The translations under genes were made by a program, and so were the position numbers. A stretch of 64,000 bases of DNA from NCBI RefSeq assembly GCF_037975245.1, contig NC_092568.1, positions 1,984,001-2,048,000 of the forward strand, written 5' to 3'. The stretch is from Apostichopus japonicus (Eukaryota; Echinodermata; Holothuroidea; Aspidochirotida; Stichopodidae). Under the pieces are notes generated by a model. The model was given only the letters and a program-made list of their open reading frames with translations. It was not told where the DNA came from and did no database searches. Shown one piece after another: positions 13,301 through 25,300 of this stretch; within the stretch, counting starts at the first letter, position 1, and each line of letters begins with the position of its first letter.

Positions 13301-16300
13301 TAGGTTGGTTTTGAGTGCATACATGTAGAATGGTATTACAGAAGTATCAATGTCCATACATACCCAAACCACAAAGTTTTTGGGGTAACAGGTTTACATA
13401 CTAGATTCCGAAGTATCCAGCGGTACCAGCACAAACCTTGCGGATGAACGAAGACGAGTCAGCGCAAGCAAGACATCATTTATCCTACATCGCAAAAATG
13501 CTACGCTAAATGGTCAAATTGCTATAGTTCTAAGTAGAAAAATATATATCAGTCTTTGTACACAAGGAATCATAGGAACTTAAGAGCTAAAATTCAGAGC
13601 GTTAAAAATTGTGACACATAACTTGTAACGCTAAATTATACCCTAAGTACAGGCAACTACTTTATACTGGAGAAGGAGTACGAAGTACAGACTCAATACA
13701 AATCTGATCTGTGTATATAACCACTAACGTGTGTAAGTGCAATATTTCGCATCACTTTCAGCCGTGATAAGTGTAGTATTGCTTGCTTCTGCTATCCAAA
13801 CTTTGCAATCCATCTTTGAATTTTGACAAATTGTTCGGATGACCTAAGATGAGCCACAGAGTGCAAAAATTGATGGCAGTGTCTTTCAAAGAATATGTTC
13901 TATTGTATACTGAACTTACTGTACTGCATCAACTCAAACAGATTGAAAGTTTCCATTTGAAATATCAAGGAAGGCAAATTTTAATAGGAAGTAGTTTTAG
14001 AATCTGTGTCTCCTGAAGTTGATACCCGGGGACACTCTGAGTGATGATGCTTCTTTGACATTTTCTGGCACAAATTTGGTTGCTAAAGTTAATTATAAAT
14101 ATATTAGCTAGGTAATCTACTAATCACCTAAAGATGTTTGAATAATGAACCTTGAAGGTTTCGGAAAAGGTTTTACTTTAAAGAATGTCATTAGTTAGTA
14201 AATTGGTTAGGTCGTGTCAAAATGTAATTAGAAGTCAATATTAAAACTGACATGAAGATAATACATTGTGCATTAGATACAGTGACTTTACATGTAATAT
14301 TAACACATCGTTGGTTATCGCTCAGTCCGCTGTTGTGTAGAGTCATAACTTTATGCCACACCGGTAAACTTCCATCAAAATGCTGTCATATTTGAAGCCT
14401 CTAAGTATGCATTTACTGACATTTTTGACACATTCATTATTTTGATAACCAGGTGAGGTCACAACTGGTAGTTTATCAACATGGATGGTTTGTCTCTGTG
14501 ACATTAATGTTTTTTTAAACTACAGTTGATGTGGGTACGAGGTCATGATGGAATGTCAAATGTAATGGTACTAAATATATGAATCAAGCATGGGGCAGAC
14601 CAAATGCCACCACAAAATCCACACACTGTGGTTTTTGCTGTCTACAGCAGAATTGGATAATTTATAATATTATTAAACAATATATATATCAGGTTTAGTT
14701 CATAGCATCTGGACTTAAATTGGAAGCAGGCATGAGATCTATAAAGAAGCTTTTCAGTTGAATGAGTTGATAACTACAAACCATGAATGTTAAAAAAAGG
14801 TGTGAGTAAACAATGTTACCGGGTGTTAATTGTACAGACACATGTTTATGCTCCACATACGGTCTCGCAATTTTAACAGTGGTGCAGTATACAGTAGGCG
14901 TGTTTGTATTGTAGTAAAAAAACAGTAGGATTCTCCCTCCACGCTATACGAGCACTAGCTAGGTCGTATTTACAGTTTGTTGGATTAATAACAATATCGA
15001 GTTGGTTTAACAACAATATATCAATATGTACTGCAGCGTAGGCAGGAGTTAGGCTTATACAGTGGATGTGCAGACATACCCGCACACATGCCTAGTGCAC
15101 TTAGGTTGGAACCAAACTTGCTTGTTTAGGTCTAGACAGATGGTATCATGTTACAACTTACAGGGCTAATTTATATGTGTAGTACATATTGTAGCCTGTA
15201 GTTAAAAACTTGGCATTAAAGTTGTATGGACCCAGTAAGCTTGAGTTACTTGAGATGAAATATTCTATTAATGTAGGGGAAAAGTGTAGATGGTTATAAC
15301 TTAAAATATTGTACTTGTATATATATTGAAAGTTGGGTTGGGGCTGCGAGAGGCAAACATTGTATATATAAGCTACAGTGTGTTGCATTTCCCATTCATT
15401 GGATACACTACAATTGCAGTTCATTGGTTATTACACTGTCTGCTGCGGTAATGCCATGCATCAATTAACACTACAGTTAACTATGTAGAGTTTGTGTAGG
15501 TGTGGCATATTGCTTCCAGTATGCAGCGTTATATGCACACTCAATGTTGAACAGCGGCTGGTGTACATGATCCACCTACCATGTGATATCATGACACTTA
15601 TCAGCTAAGTTATCTTGCTCTGCTCTGCTCTCTAATGGTTCAAATGCTGGAAATAGTTTGGTCAAAATATTTAACTTTTCATAAATTTTGTACAATCTCT
15701 TTTATTTTCACAACTTAGTAATCCAGACAGCTAAACTGTGATTAAAAATTAAATTAAATTGCTAGACTGAACTTTGCTAGCGCTGATGTTAGCAGTACAC
15801 CCAGTCTGAGTTTAATAACTAAGGTTATTGGTATGCCAACTCCTCTCACTGCCTATATTGTACAGTATAAGTACCACAGTCTGCTTGTGTGAAGGAGTAG
15901 CATATAATATAGTCAGTTGATCGTAGTCCCTGCAGAATCTCTCCAGGCAGCTGTTTCCGTAATCTAGCACTAGCAACTCACCATTAGCCATAGAAGGTGA
16001 TGGCATGCAATAATAGGGTTGAAGGTAAAAGCAGCAGCGATAAAACCTAGGGATATTTGAGGCGAGCGAGGTCATCTCCCGCCAGGCAGAGAGCACTGAT
16101 TGAGTGAAATGTGTAGGAGGGATAGACAATCTATCATGTTTACTCTTGGGTATTTCAAAATAAATCCAGGGCATTCCCTCTCAGTTATATCGAATCTGAA
16201 GTTTTTATTTTCACAAAAATACTCTGGGATAAAAAGGTTTGTCTCTTTGGCATACATACATATATACAAACAGTACTTGAATGGCAAGATTAGCAGTGGT

Positions 16301-19300
16301 GGTTGGTTTTTCTGTGGATGGAAGGGTCATTCCCAGGGCTGTTGTGGACTTGACAATCTCTGACTGCTATTGGGGGAGATTGAATGTATATACAGACTAG
16401 CCATCAAGATGGTCTGATTGACCTTTCACAAGACCCTGACAACTAAAAATAACATACTTAAAATCGGATAACAAGCAAATCTGGAAATTCAAACAAACGT
16501 CCAAGTACATGTTATTTTCTTCTTCATGTTTGTCTGAAAATGTGAACTCAGACATGCTTAAAGTTTTTTTTTAAATTGGATGGAAAATGGATCATTGAGA
16601 GGCAAGATAAATTCTTGCTCACCTGTCTTCTCAGAACTGTAGTACTTTCTTGTACCGTTCAGGTATTTTGGTAAACACTTGTGCTAATTATAATGTGCTT
16701 TGATTAACTGTACTCTAGGTCTAACCTAGCTATTTACCTAACATAGAGATGCACATAGCCCCCTTCCCCTAGTTACTAAGTTGAGGAGGACTTGTTATGA
16801 AGGTGGGAGGGGCAGACAAGAAACTGGAGTGATGAATGGTCTGTGGAATAAGCAGGCTTTTATCTTCTCAGTTGCAACTTAATTCTATGATAAAATTTAT
16901 AGCTCAAAACCATAGCATGTTTTCAAGCACCCATCCTTGTACATGGCGAATCTTTACTATTGGTAAACCTTGGTACACCAAAAGTAAACCGATGTTGTTA
17001 TCCCTTTATTAACCATGACACCGATTCCTGGCTGCTTGTTTTGTTTAATGTCAAAAATATATATACTGTAATGCGTTCTTTTCCAGCTGGAGAGAAAAAC
17101 ATTTTTGAAAAGTTGTTGGGTTAATATACGTTTGAATTTTTCACAAATTTGGTTTGCCGCGAAAGACTTCGAAAAATGATTTATTGTGCTTATAGAGCTT
17201 ACCTGTCTACGTTCAACTAATGCACTATTTTATAGACTACCCAGTTCACCATATGTTTTGGAATATTTATTATTTTAACTTTTAATTTAGACTGTTAGCG
17301 TGTGTTTGCACTTTGTGTAATTCATCTCTATTTGACACTATTGTATCTTTCTTATCATTTCAGGAGCTTTGTGATAATCCTCAGATGTTTGTTGGCGGTG
17401 CGAGCAGGTTTGATATCGCTCAAGGAGAACTAGGTAAGAACCGGTGTTATAATGATCTGTACACAGTACCATAGATACTGTACACGTGTTAGTAGGTATA
17501 CTAATAGGCTAACAGGTCTATATGCAGATTCACTTCGCTCCTCTCGTTCCTGTCTCCGACTACCTGGAATGATTCAATAGGGATTTTCTGTGGTTTGTGG
17601 CTGTTTGCATAGACTTCATTTAACTGTCTCAACAAAAGCTATCCACAAAATATCCATCCATCATCTATCAAGTATGTTGACATATGTAGCACTGCATCCT
17701 ATTCTAAAATAAAACATATTCGTAATAAAAAATTCATTAACACGAATGGACTTACATGATTTCAATTTTCAATAGCTTTTGCCATCAATCAAGTAAATCA
17801 GGAAAGTTGTGAACTCGTCTTCACAAATCTTCTTTTAGTATGCCACTATGCCTATATTGTACTGCTCATGTACAGTTTCATTAAGTGTGCAGGTCAGCAT
17901 TGATCAGAATATGAAATAACTCCTAAAATCCCAGTTGGAAGAATATGTAAGGGAAGTACTTGATATGTTGGTGAATGTCATGTACATTTGAAAGAAAGGT
18001 TAAAGGTCATGGGGTGCTTTATTGATGAGTTTGTTTCACAAGAATTTACTTTGCTCCTTGCTTACCTCTTTCCCACAACCTTAGCACTCTCATTCTACTG
18101 TGCCTAGATTGAACTGGTTACCTTTTAACACTGTGCGCCCTCTATGAATGGCCCCTCCGGTCAATGCCATTCTCACCCAACCACCCAAAGTACCAGCATT
18201 GTTCCTTTTTTTGTCTTGACAAATTTTCAACCCAATTCAGTTCCTCCTTGAAAGAAAGGTTGAAAGGTCATGGGTATTCTATTGACAAGTTAGTCTCACA
18301 AGAACCTATTCAATTATCATATTTAATAAAAAAAAAAGAAGGTAACCCAGCTCTGCTGGATAAACAGCCTTATATTTGATTTAAGTAATAACTTCTACAC
18401 TATGGACACATAGTTTGCATAGCTGGTAGTTGTAAAGGTTGCATTGTTAGTGTTTGAATTTACTTTGTTATTCAGTTCCAATATGCTAGTACTGTAGACC
18501 TGTACTCTACTGTACCATCTACTGTAACTAGCAGTGGTCCATCACCAACTGTCGAAGTCACATCCAGGGTTTCACTGTAAGTTTTACCCTTGCTGGGTTG
18601 GCTTTCTCAACATACACACATTTTGAAAGAGAAGTGTTTTTTTTTTGGTGGGGAGGGGGAGGGAAGGGAGCGGTCGGAAGAGGATGGGGCACATGCAACA
18701 TAGTACATTACCACTGTATCATACTGTAGCTTAACTTGTGAAGCATTCATATACAGATTCATTCACCTGTCAATTAATAATATTGTTGGTGTCAGAAAGA
18801 CATCCAAACAACAAGTCAGGTTTTGCCGGGCATGCCAAATCCCCCCCCCCCCAAAAGAAATAACTTCATAGTTGCCTTTAGTAAAACGGCAGTATTATCT
18901 GATGTAATTGCACGTAAGAAAAGGATGTGAACAAACCCATTGGTCCAGTAGTGAATGTTGATGGCTTCATTACATGTGTATGACATCACTCCATGCCTGG
19001 AGTGCATGCATTCTTGGAATTTCATTTACACCTTACAGTACTGAACTGGTTTCAGCATCTCAGGTCATCCTGGAATTTTACTAGTGGACATACAAAGATA
19101 TGGGTGGCACCTCAAATGACTATGCAGACATAAAGACTGTAGGCCATGTAACAGTGCTCTTGGACTGTTAATCCCGAAGGATTAACCAAAGGACAGTGAT
19201 CATATTTGAAGGATTAACTTTACATCATACAGCTCTGTCTAAAAACTAATTAACTAGCTGAGATTGGAGACAATTTTTCCTGTGGCATACTGTATGTAAT

Positions 19301-22300
19301 GCAAACTAATCACTTCCTCACTAATCACTTCATTCAAGCAGAGCCTTGCTGTACAAGTGTACTGTATCGCAGAGCAAATACAACCACAATCGCAAAGCAT
19401 ACAGTACATTATTGCTAAGTGCAGTACAAGCTAGTCTAAAGTTCTAATATTTAATAGAAGTCTGCATACCTTAACATTGAAGGCCATATTACAGTGCTCT
19501 TGTACTGTTACTCCTCAGGATTAACCAAAGGACAGTGACCATATTTGAAGGAATAACTTATAATACAGCTTTTGTCTTATTATTATCATACACCTGTTAT
19601 TAGTAGTTACAAGCACAAAGTTCTTCATCTGTATATAGAGATATATATACAATCTAACCTAATTGAAATAGCTGCCATACAACACTTACAGTCTCAATTG
19701 TATGACTCAAGAAATACTGAAATTGAAAAAGACTACATGAACTGTCCAGTTGATAGGACCCTGTACAGACTTGATTCATTATGGACTGGAATGCAAAGTC
19801 TCTACCATGGACATAGCTCAGAGAAGGCTTGGTTGGCGTCGCAGCAAACTTGAAAGGCACTTCATCAAGTGAAGTTCTCATGAATAATTCAGGCATATTT
19901 GAAGCTCTGCATTAATTGTTATGATTGTTGTACAATTAACGGAATAAATCTCTGCTCATGCTGAAAATACTATGGCTTTTTTTGTGTACAAAAACTGTTC
20001 TGCATGTTTGCATTTGTGTTGTAGTATTTACTTTGCTCATCGCTTACCTGTCTTGCTCCACGCTTACCAATCTTTGATAGTTTGCTGTGAAGTACTAACT
20101 TTAATGATTCACCTTGGTATTTATCAATATTTCCTTTTATCACAATAACATCCAGTTACAAAATCTTACCAGAGAATTCAATTGATGTAAAAACATAATT
20201 TACCATACTTTCTTATTCATGATTATTCAAAGAGCTTGTGAATTGTCAACAAAGGTAGGATCTGCATATTGCATACCCACATTTAAGCAAAAAAAAAAAA
20301 AAAAAATTAACCCTGGACAATTTGGTAAAGTACTGCAGCTTGTGTGTTAGTGACTACTGCTGGTTTACTGGGGATCTGTTAGGTGTCGATATTAACCATT
20401 CTGCTGGTAGGTAATGGTAACTACTATAACAGTTATGTCCGCACTGCATAGACTTCACAGTGGTTTGTCAAAAGCTTTTAGTCAGAAATCAAGACCTTGT
20501 ACTGTATGTGACTGGTGAAGCAAGATATGGTGGTTAGATTATGGACTGTAGTTAACGTACATTTGTGTTTTTGTGAATGAGTCAAGGAGAAGTATCTTTG
20601 TTATAATTCAAATTTATTGCTAATGACTATTAAAACTACCTCAAAATCTGGCACAGATCATTCTAGGCAATATCTACTGTATGTACTTAAAACCACAGTC
20701 TACACATTATTTTGTGTTTAAATAATATATTAAGGTACTTTTTGGTGGAATTCATTCTCATTATTTGCAAAATACTAAGTGGGCTTATATAGAAATCATG
20801 TAGATAAGTTGCCTGTGACATACAAACTAATATCGATTCTATTCAAGTGTAGCCTTTCCATAGAAGTGTACTGCATTGCAGAGCAAATACAACCACAACC
20901 GCAAAACATACAATACATTATTGCTAAGTTCAGTAGCGAGTTCAAATATTAATGTAAAGTACTATGTTGTGATACGTTCCACTTTTATTGTACATCCAAT
21001 CCAGTCTAAGGTAAACAGTTGTTAAACCAGAGAATGTATACATGCGCACAATATAGTTACTGTCTGTTATTTTCAGTACAATGATATAAATAGATCCAGA
21101 ATTATGAATAGAAGTTACATAGCATACAGATGTAAATTATGATGCTATAGTTATCATTCCTTCTTGGTGACATCGTTAACTGCAAAAGGTTCTACATAAA
21201 TTACATGTCATTTGTAACGTATATATGTACATAACATACAAAAACATATATAGATATATGCAATATATAACAGATGCATAATTGAATGAAATTCTCTATT
21301 AGCCACCCTTACTTGTTCCAACCTTCCCTTGCTCCCCCCTTCCTCCACCCCACAAAAAAAAATGCAAAAGAAAAATGAAGTGAAATTATTTTCATTTAGT
21401 AACAAACAATACTGTTTTTTTGCTTTAATATAGCAGGCATTTATTTATCTGGCAACATGATACTGTATACATGATGATGACAAAAAACGGAAAATACATG
21501 GAGAATAAGCAGTTGTTTTGCACAGAAAGTTTTACAACATTGGTTCTGTCAACAAAGGTCACCAACTCCCATAAAGGCTGTGCAAAACCCAGACAAAGTT
21601 TGAAATCATACTAAAAGACATAGCAGCCATGGTGCCTTATCTTGTTATAGTCATGAACAAAGATCAATCAAATGGCTTCTGAATTATGCATGACTGCATG
21701 AGTCAATTTGATATTTGCTTTTTAGTAAAGTTAGACAGTGTACCATTACCTTGGTCACTGAGTTAATTGGAGTTGCTGTATCATCTATTTTATTTTTTTA
21801 TAGACACATTAAACGACACAATGATTAGTTACCCTGTGTAATATAGCACATACTGTATATCTGATGTCAGAGTGTCTAGACAGGTTAATGATGCTATTAA
21901 ACAGGACAACTTTACATTGTTCAGGAGGTATTAATGTGCATTTGGATATTAAGGTACTTACATCCGTTGGTGCTAATAGTACTGTAATGTCATAAATAAT
22001 TTCAGTTATATGTTAATGGGGCTCTGTGCAATGTTAATCTGAGCTTTGAATTGACAACTGGGAGTACAGATAGGTACAATCATGCTTAATTAGCACATTT
22101 ATTTTGTCCATTGCATGTAAACTGGCTGATATACAGACTTACCTAATGTTACCTTGGGTCAATTTAGTTTGACATAAATCCGAGAGCCAGTATTCAGGAT
22201 TTTCAATTCTAAACTTCAAGAAACCAACGAGACATACACTGCATTGAAGACTAGAACTAACATGCTCTGTAAATTACTGTGTAGGATTTCCAACAAAAAA

Positions 22301-25300
22301 GAGGACGAAATTGAAGAAACGACATCCCAGCTGCCAATTACAACAAAGTTTACTTTGAGGAATCAAGTGACATTCACCTTGTACCATCTAGTTTGTTGCG
22401 GCCAGGTCCTTGTTACACCATCACTATAGGCAGGATTGTACTGCTTTAATATCCTATTGTGCAATAGATAGTCACACAGTTGATTGCCTGAATGGTAGAT
22501 GTAGAAGGGAGAGAAAGCGGGCAGGGCCCAAAAAGTGAGGAGGGGGAAGGGGGGGGGGAAGTTCTAGAATGCATCCGGTTATGTAGTTTAGGAAGATGGG
22601 GAAAGTGCATGCATGGAGTCGGAGACAGGTAAGTATCATTGCTCCTAAATCCTCAGAGCAGTAAGTTGTGGGGGAACATTGTCAAAACTACAGTACTGTG
22701 ATCGCTTAACGATCGTACAATTTCGAAGAAACGATATTCTGCGATTTTGTACGATTTTATTCGACGTTATTCGAAATTATGCGATTTTGCGCGATTTAAA
22801 AAATCGTTGAAAAATTCGGACGAAAAATTTTGTACGAAATTCGCACAATTATTCGCGGTTTTTGCGGTCAGTTTTACAACGTACAAAATCGCACAAAATC
22901 GTTGAATAGGCCTTTTAGAATTACAACAGTCGTTTTTTGATATTACGTGTGTTCAAAGTATACAACACAACTTTCATCTATGGTTCAAAGCACATAGTTA
23001 CGAGACTCAATGTCATACATTCAATATGCACAGCGTACAGTACCGCTCACGTATAACTGGACATGTGTACGCGCACATGATCGTGTAAAGACGTATAAAC
23101 AAGTACAATCGCGAATAAACTCGTTGACAAACAAATTGCCGCGTAGACACCTCGTATAATCCATGAATAGGATTAAAGTCGCCGAAAGAATTTGAAAACC
23201 TAGAAGAAAAATAAAGTGTTACTAAGCGTTTCTTGTGTCAATTTTTTTATATAATTTACCGTTGGCTCCAACTGAATGAAAAGAAAAAAAATTCCACCCA
23301 ACAACTGAAAAGAAAAAAAAACTTCCACCCAACAACTTTTAGTTTGAAGAAGGGCCGGTTAAAAACAAAACATGTTTCTCGTCCGCGCAATGGGCCTCCT
23401 TTTACATGATTCCCGTGTTTTTATTCGGATTACAAGAAATCTAAACTATCCTTAAAAATTATTTTGTAAAGGTTGCCACATATTCCAAACTAGTATTAGC
23501 GCTGAAAAAGAAGAAAAATGGCCGCCCGTTTTTTTTTTCAGATCTCAGTACGAGAAACATGTATTTTATTTGGATAATAGAACAACTTTCGTTAATGTGG
23601 TTAAGTTAATATTTTCCTACCTTAGCTATGTCGATTTTATAAAACCTTCATGAAAACAGACTTTTGAAAATGGATTTTGAAGCTGTCAAAAATTTAACAA
23701 ATGCATACCGTTAAATACTGGCGTCAAACAATACATGTCGTATATATTCCAATAAAGATCCACAAAGGATAACAATGCTAAGTAGAGCTTACTAAAGAGA
23801 AATAGAAACTGCATGTACATGGCCATTTTAAGTATCCAAGTACTATACAAAGAGATCGAGTTCACCGAATCACCCCTTTTCCCTACCACCTGAGGAAAAC
23901 CGTCTTTTATAAAATATAGTACCATACAATACTTTACATTTGATACAAAAGTTTCTTCTACAACCCCAAAATTTGTATGTGTCGCAATAAGTTTTAACCG
24001 CACAGCATAGTACCATTAATAATTTGCATGTTACACAAAGTTACACTCGGCGTCCAGATGGCGGGAAAATGTTACATCGTGTTCAATGTATTGAGTCGTT
24101 CCCACGGTGCAATGAACTTGGGCAAGTTGCCAAGTTCGAATGTCGATGACCTACTTATGTTCCGCGACCAATGTCAATGGGAATTAGGTGTGTAAAATCT
24201 CGGGTTTTCAACGTGTTATATATATAGAAGTTTTGCGTAAGCGGAGCGAATTTCGGGCGTCTTGTTGATTGTGAGGAAGCACTTATCTAAGCATCAATAT
24301 TTGTGAAAAATATCGTACGGTTTTTCTTCAGAAAATATTTTTGACTAGTAATTGGAAACTCAATGTATTAAGAAGTACTGGATCTAAACCTTATCATTGC
24401 ATTTTGGGGGAAGCCAGATCTTCAAGTGCAAAATATTGTTTTTTTCATTTAAGGTTATCGTAGTTTTCTTGCGAGGTGTATACGGCGTAACTTTCGATGT
24501 AGGCTTACTGATCATATAGCCTACCCTGTATATCATTCGTCGTAATCTCGATATCGAATGAGTTACGGTATTGTCTTAGTGGAGAAACATTCAGACTGTC
24601 TCCGAATATGTTCGTCATTTTTTTTTGGGGGGGGAGGGGGGTGGCACAACAATTCTTGTGTGGGTAGGGCCCGTTCCCCGTGCCATCCCGTTTTACAGTG
24701 CCGTAATTTAATAACGTCGTACTAGGGAGTTCCATAACAACTCCCTGGTCGTACGTGGTCTCATTTCGTGAACAAGAAGTTTTTTACTATTTAGGTAATC
24801 AATAGCCCAAAGACTCCCAGGGTCCCTATAAACACCTGTTTGCTCATCCTGCTGCAGTGATTGGGCAATAAGTACGCGCGTTCCTCGTTTTTCCTCAGGT
24901 AGGCCTACCTCCGTAGGCATTCTGGGAAAACAAACATTCTGGACGTCAGTAATATATATAAGCTAGTCATAGCAAGATCCATGCAAGGAAGACACGTGCT
25001 GTGCTGTGTACAGGGCTAGCGCTGTTCACTATATTATCGGCGTAGTAGGTAGTTTTAGTCGCAAAGTCTTTTTAATTTTGGAGACGGGTGAAGGGAGGTG
25101 ATGGTCACCCTGTTGAGGCGACTGGTAGTTGGTAAATATGGTAACGTATGAGGAAATATCGGTCTGAAGATGGGAATAAGAATAGTGGAATTCCAAGCCC
25201 AAGCTTGATCAAGCCCCTAATGAGAGGTGGGGTTAGGACAGCTAAGCCCGGGTAAACGTTGACCAATGTAAATAAACTATTGCCTTGGGGTGTAAAAGAT

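Larger units (their letters stand above)
17434..22690 (+). other. Calpain intron 2, left part, with dispersed duplications
   Basis: Non-coding. It contains several internal duplications: a GAAAGAAAGGTT(G)AAAGGTCATGGG segment at 17991 and 18249; a GGATTAACCAAAGGACAGTG segment at 19138-19240 and 19479-19570; and a GCAGAGCAAATACAACCACA segment at 19340-19450 and 20858-20950. Poly-C (18841-18852) and poly-A (20288-20306) runs occur. No exon was recognised. Confidence 0.55.

Noticed and set aside
23686..24003. Minus-strand frame that resembles part of a plus-strand frame at 26653-27015
   Set aside because: The similarity (LYWNIY) reflects the inverted DNA arms of the element, with differing frames and stops, not a shared protein family.
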